Below are positions 62,257 through 64,000 of a stretch of DNA of 64,000 nucleotides, piece after piece. The position numbers were made by a program, and so were the translations under genes. The notes beneath the pieces are model-generated. The model saw only the letters and a list, made by a program, of their open reading frames with translations. It was not told the DNA's origin and did not search any database. This DNA comes from Comamonadaceae bacterium (GTDB lineage: Bacteria; Pseudomonadota; Gammaproteobacteria; Burkholderiales; Burkholderiaceae_C), in NCBI GenBank assembly GCA_947478725.1, contig CANJWZ010000009.1, positions 41,353-105,352 on the forward strand, given 5' to 3'. Numbering within the stretch: position 1 is the first letter of the stretch; every line of letters begins with the position of its first letter.

Positions 62257-62733
62257 ATGAAAATCGACAAAGACACCGCCGTGACCCTGCAATTCAAGGT
62301 CACCGACCTGCAAGGCAAGCTGATTGAAGATGGCAAAGAACCCAGCGTGTACCTGCACGGTGGCTACGGCAACACCCTGCCCAAAATTGAAGAGGCCCTG
62401 ACCGGTCAGGAAAGTGGCTACCAGGTCACGCTCGACTTGCAGCCGCAGGACGCCTTTGGCGTGCGCGACGAAAGCCTGCTGCGCACGCTGCCAAAAAAAC
62501 AGTTTCCGCCCGGCGTGAAGGTCGGCGGCCAGCTCGAGGGGCGCGGCGAGGACGGGCAGATGACCATCTTCAACGTCATGAAGATCAAGGGCGACACCGT
62601 GATGCTGGACGGCAACCACCCGCTGGCAGGCAAGGCGCTGCGCTTTGCCATCAAGGTGCTGGACGTGCGCCAGGCCAGCGAAGAAGAAATTGCGCATCAG
62701 CATGTGCATGGTGCGCATGGGCACCAGCATTAA
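62257..62733 (+). CDS. slyD: FKBP-type peptidyl-prolyl isomerase, SlyD-like
   Basis: A 158-residue isomerase with the SlyD layout. FKBP half: MKIDKDTAVTLQFKVTDLQG and GNTLPKIEEALTGQESGYQV. An inserted IF domain carries VTLDLQPQDAFGVRDESLLR. The C-terminus HQHVHGAHGHQH is histidine-rich, as in metal-binding SlyD. It catalyses prolyl cis-trans isomerisation and can help nickel handling. The SUMF1-fold gene follows by 21 nt, in the same direction. Confidence 0.93.
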   Translation: MKIDKDTAVTLQFKVTDLQGKLIEDGKEPSVYLHGGYGNTLPKIEEALTGQESGYQVTLDLQPQDAFGVRDESLLRTLPKKQFPPGVKVGGQLEGRGEDGQMTIFNVMKIKGDTVMLDGNHPLAGKALRFAIKVLDVRQASEEEIAHQHVHGAHGHQH

Positions 62734-62754
62734 GGCTGCAAACTTGGACGGGCG

Positions 62755-63483
62755 ATGAACTGCAAGCGATGGGTCATCTCGGCCTTGTTGCCATTGGCAA
62801 GCCTGGTGTGCGCCTCTGACATGCAGCGGATCGGCCTGTTCGAGCTGGACCGCACGGAAGTCAGCATCGGCCAGTACCGAAGTTTTGTTGAGGCCACCAA
62901 CACCATCACAGCCGCAGAACGTGCGGGCGGCGGCAGCACCTTTGAGGCCGGCTGGGAGCAACGCAAAGGCTGGAACTGGCGCGCCCCATTTGGCCGCCCC
63001 GGCATGCCCAGCGAGCCAGCGGTTCACATCAACCACGCTGAAGCGCAGGCTTTTTGCCGATGGGCTGGCAAGCGCTTGCCTACCGATGCCGAGTGGGGGG
63101 AGGCCGCCTATACCGAGCGGCGCGCCCATCCGCCAGCAGGACTCACCACCGGCCAGACCTACCCTTACCCGACCGGGGACAGCCCGTTGGGCGCAAACTG
63201 CCTGGGTGATTGCGGCAGCGTGGCCACAGTGGCCTATGCGGTCACCAGCCGGGGCCGGGGCCATGCGCCGGTCGGCACCACGCGGGCCGGTGTCAATGGC
63301 CTGTATGACATGGGCGGCAATGCCTGGGAATGGGTAGACAGCGGGCCAGCGCCCGACAAGCGCACCCGGGGCGGCAGCTGGTGGTACGGCGCTGGCCCCA
63401 TGCGCGACAGCCATGTCCAGAGCAAGCCTGCCAACACCTCGGTGGTTTACATCGGCTTTCGCTGCGCCCGGGATGCGCCCTGA
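62755..63483 (+). CDS. SUMF1/FGE-fold protein lacking catalytic cysteines, exported
   Basis: A 242-residue protein with signal peptide (RWVISALLPLASLVCAS). The FGE-sulfatase (SUMF1) fold is shown by LDRTEVSIGQYRSFVEAT, ICKRLPTDAEW-like AGKRLPTDAEWGEAAYTE, GLYDMGGNAWEWVDSG, RGGSWWYG and YIGFRCARD. The usual copper-binding Cys pair after RGGSW is not present (RGGSWWYGAGPMRDSHVQ), so it probably does not form formylglycine. Such fold members often serve as binding modules. A caspase-family gene follows. Confidence 0.88.
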   Translation: MNCKRWVISALLPLASLVCASDMQRIGLFELDRTEVSIGQYRSFVEATNTITAAERAGGGSTFEAGWEQRKGWNWRAPFGRPGMPSEPAVHINHAEAQAFCRWAGKRLPTDAEWGEAAYTERRAHPPAGLTTGQTYPYPTGDSPLGANCLGDCGSVATVAYAVTSRGRGHAPVGTTRAGVNGLYDMGGNAWEWVDSGPAPDKRTRGGSWWYGAGPMRDSHVQSKPANTSVVYIGFRCARDAP

Positions 63484-63497
63484 CTCCGGTTGCTGGT

Positions 63498-63551
63498 CAG
63501 TTGCTCTGTATTTAGTCGCTGCTGGCGCAGATATTGATTGGTCTAGCGGTG
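63498..63551 (+). repeat. Degenerate interspersed repeat (ATTGG family), copy 5
   Basis: CAGTTGCTCTGTATTTAGTC, GCTGCTGGCGCAGATATTGA and TTGGTCTAGCGG. The first half matches copy 2 (CAGTTGCTCTTTATTTAATA) almost exactly. It lies between the SUMF1-fold and caspase-family genes. Confidence 0.6.
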
Positions 63552-63651
63552 CGCATGGGGCACCAGCATTGACGCAGCTCTAAGGCAGCACCGCGCACGA
63601 ATGCGGCAGCCCGTGCTTGACTTTGCCTCAAGCGTTCCTAAAATCCAGCGC

Positions 63652-64000
63652 ATGTTCGTCACATTTCGTCGCGTGCTGGTACTGGCTGTTGCATTGAGCT
63701 TTGTCAATGCTGCGGCCCAAACCAATCCCGAAGCCAGGCTGGCGCTCATCATCGGCAACGCAACGTACAAGTCGTCGCCGCTCAGCAACCCGGTCAACGA
63801 CGCCAGACTGATGGACAAGGTCTTGAAGGACGCCGGCTTCACGACCATCAAGGCGGAGAACGCCTCCATTCGCGACATGCGTCGGCTTGTCAGAGACTTT
63901 GGCGACAAATTAAAAGCCTCTGGCGGGGTGGGTTTGTTTTATTACGCCGGCCACGGCGTTCAGGTCAGGGGCGAAAACTTTCTTGTTTCCACCGACTCCG
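63652..64000 (+). CDS. Caspase-family (peptidase C14-like) protein, 3' end outside window
   Basis: The first 116 residues of a secreted protein. Signal peptide MFVTFRRVLVLAVALSFVNA is cleaved near AAAQ. The caspase-like p20 fold then starts: EARLALIIGNATYKSSPLSN, then PVNDARLMDKVLKDAGFTTI, and the catalytic His in FYYAGHGVQ. The Cys is expected beyond the window. Bacterial members (orthocaspases) are Arg/Lys-specific, often secreted with partner modules. The upstream SUMF1-fold gene may be functionally related. No ribosome binding site is obvious. Confidence 0.88.
   Translation, partial: MFVTFRRVLVLAVALSFVNAAAQTNPEARLALIIGNATYKSSPLSNPVNDARLMDKVLKDAGFTTIKAENASIRDMRRLVRDFGDKLKASGGVGLFYYAGHGVQVRGENFLVSTDS

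Noticed and set aside
62233..63414. 393-codon minus-strand frame spanning slyD and the SUMF1-fold gene
   Set aside because: It covers two clear plus-strand genes and shows no domain.

Overview
The window looks like chromosomal DNA from a betaproteobacterium of the order Burkholderiales, most likely Comamonadaceae (Rhodoferax- or Polaromonas-like). This rests on moderately high GC by eye, many Bug-type tricarboxylate-family binding proteins without cognate permeases, IclR/LysR-controlled CoA-thioester and LIV-transporter catabolic clusters, a fused LivM-LivG protein, and the PglL/PilA arrangement. The genus is inference. I found no rRNA, tRNA, CRISPR array, insertion sequence or prophage.

Layout. 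Positions 1-1550: the end of transketolase, gapA and a small conserved-looking ORF. Positions 1676-9996: a minus-strand catabolic operon (acyl-CoA synthetase, enoyl-CoA hydratase, two class III CoA-transferases, Bug protein, TLP1-type thiolase, IclR regulator), probably degrading an unknown acid as its CoA ester. Positions 10160-15344: a methyltransferase, a DUF3717/DUF1289 protein, a TerC protein behind a likely yybP-ykoY manganese riboswitch, a BepA-like metalloprotease and moaC. Positions 15341-20887: a type IV pilin locus with two PglL/Wzy-type glycosyltransferases, pilA under a clear sigma-54 promoter with phased TGTCA sites, then FHA and PP2C signalling genes. Positions 21045-26966: a second terC, sucCD, argC and fhs. 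Positions 27265-35681: a HigBA-type toxin-antitoxin pair with a strong promoter/operator, a UPF0016 Mn-exporter-like protein, an AbrB-family membrane protein, a ChaN lipoprotein, an NRDE protein, a Gly-rich RNA-binding protein, and the operon kdsD-kdsC-lptC-SDR.

Positions 35750-44688: a KefB-like antiporter, a phosphatase, an omega-transaminase, purU, a GcvA-like regulator, and a glcD-lrgA-lrgB set that suggests 2-hydroxyacid oxidation coupled to transport. Positions 44842-56379: the most interesting region. A LysR regulator faces a plus-strand run of ten genes with tight or overlapping junctions: ferritin-like diiron protein, Bug protein, LIV ABC transporter, aldehyde dehydrogenase, iron-type alcohol dehydrogenase, RidA-family protein and alpha/beta hydrolase. 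The promoter carries a perfect TGGTGAT-N11-ATCACCA operator. This looks like a self-contained uptake and oxidation pathway for an unidentified, possibly nitrogenous, substrate. Positions 56392-64000: topB with a palindromic repeat inserted in frame in a zinc-finger loop, a TlpA-like thioredoxin, a SET-domain protein with a poly-lysine tail, birA, a SPOR protein, slyD, a SUMF1-fold protein and the start of a caspase-family gene.

Degenerate copies of a short intergenic repeat (ending near ATTGG) are scattered through the window, along with one multi-hairpin GC-rich element. All functions are assigned from sequence reading alone; no database search was run.
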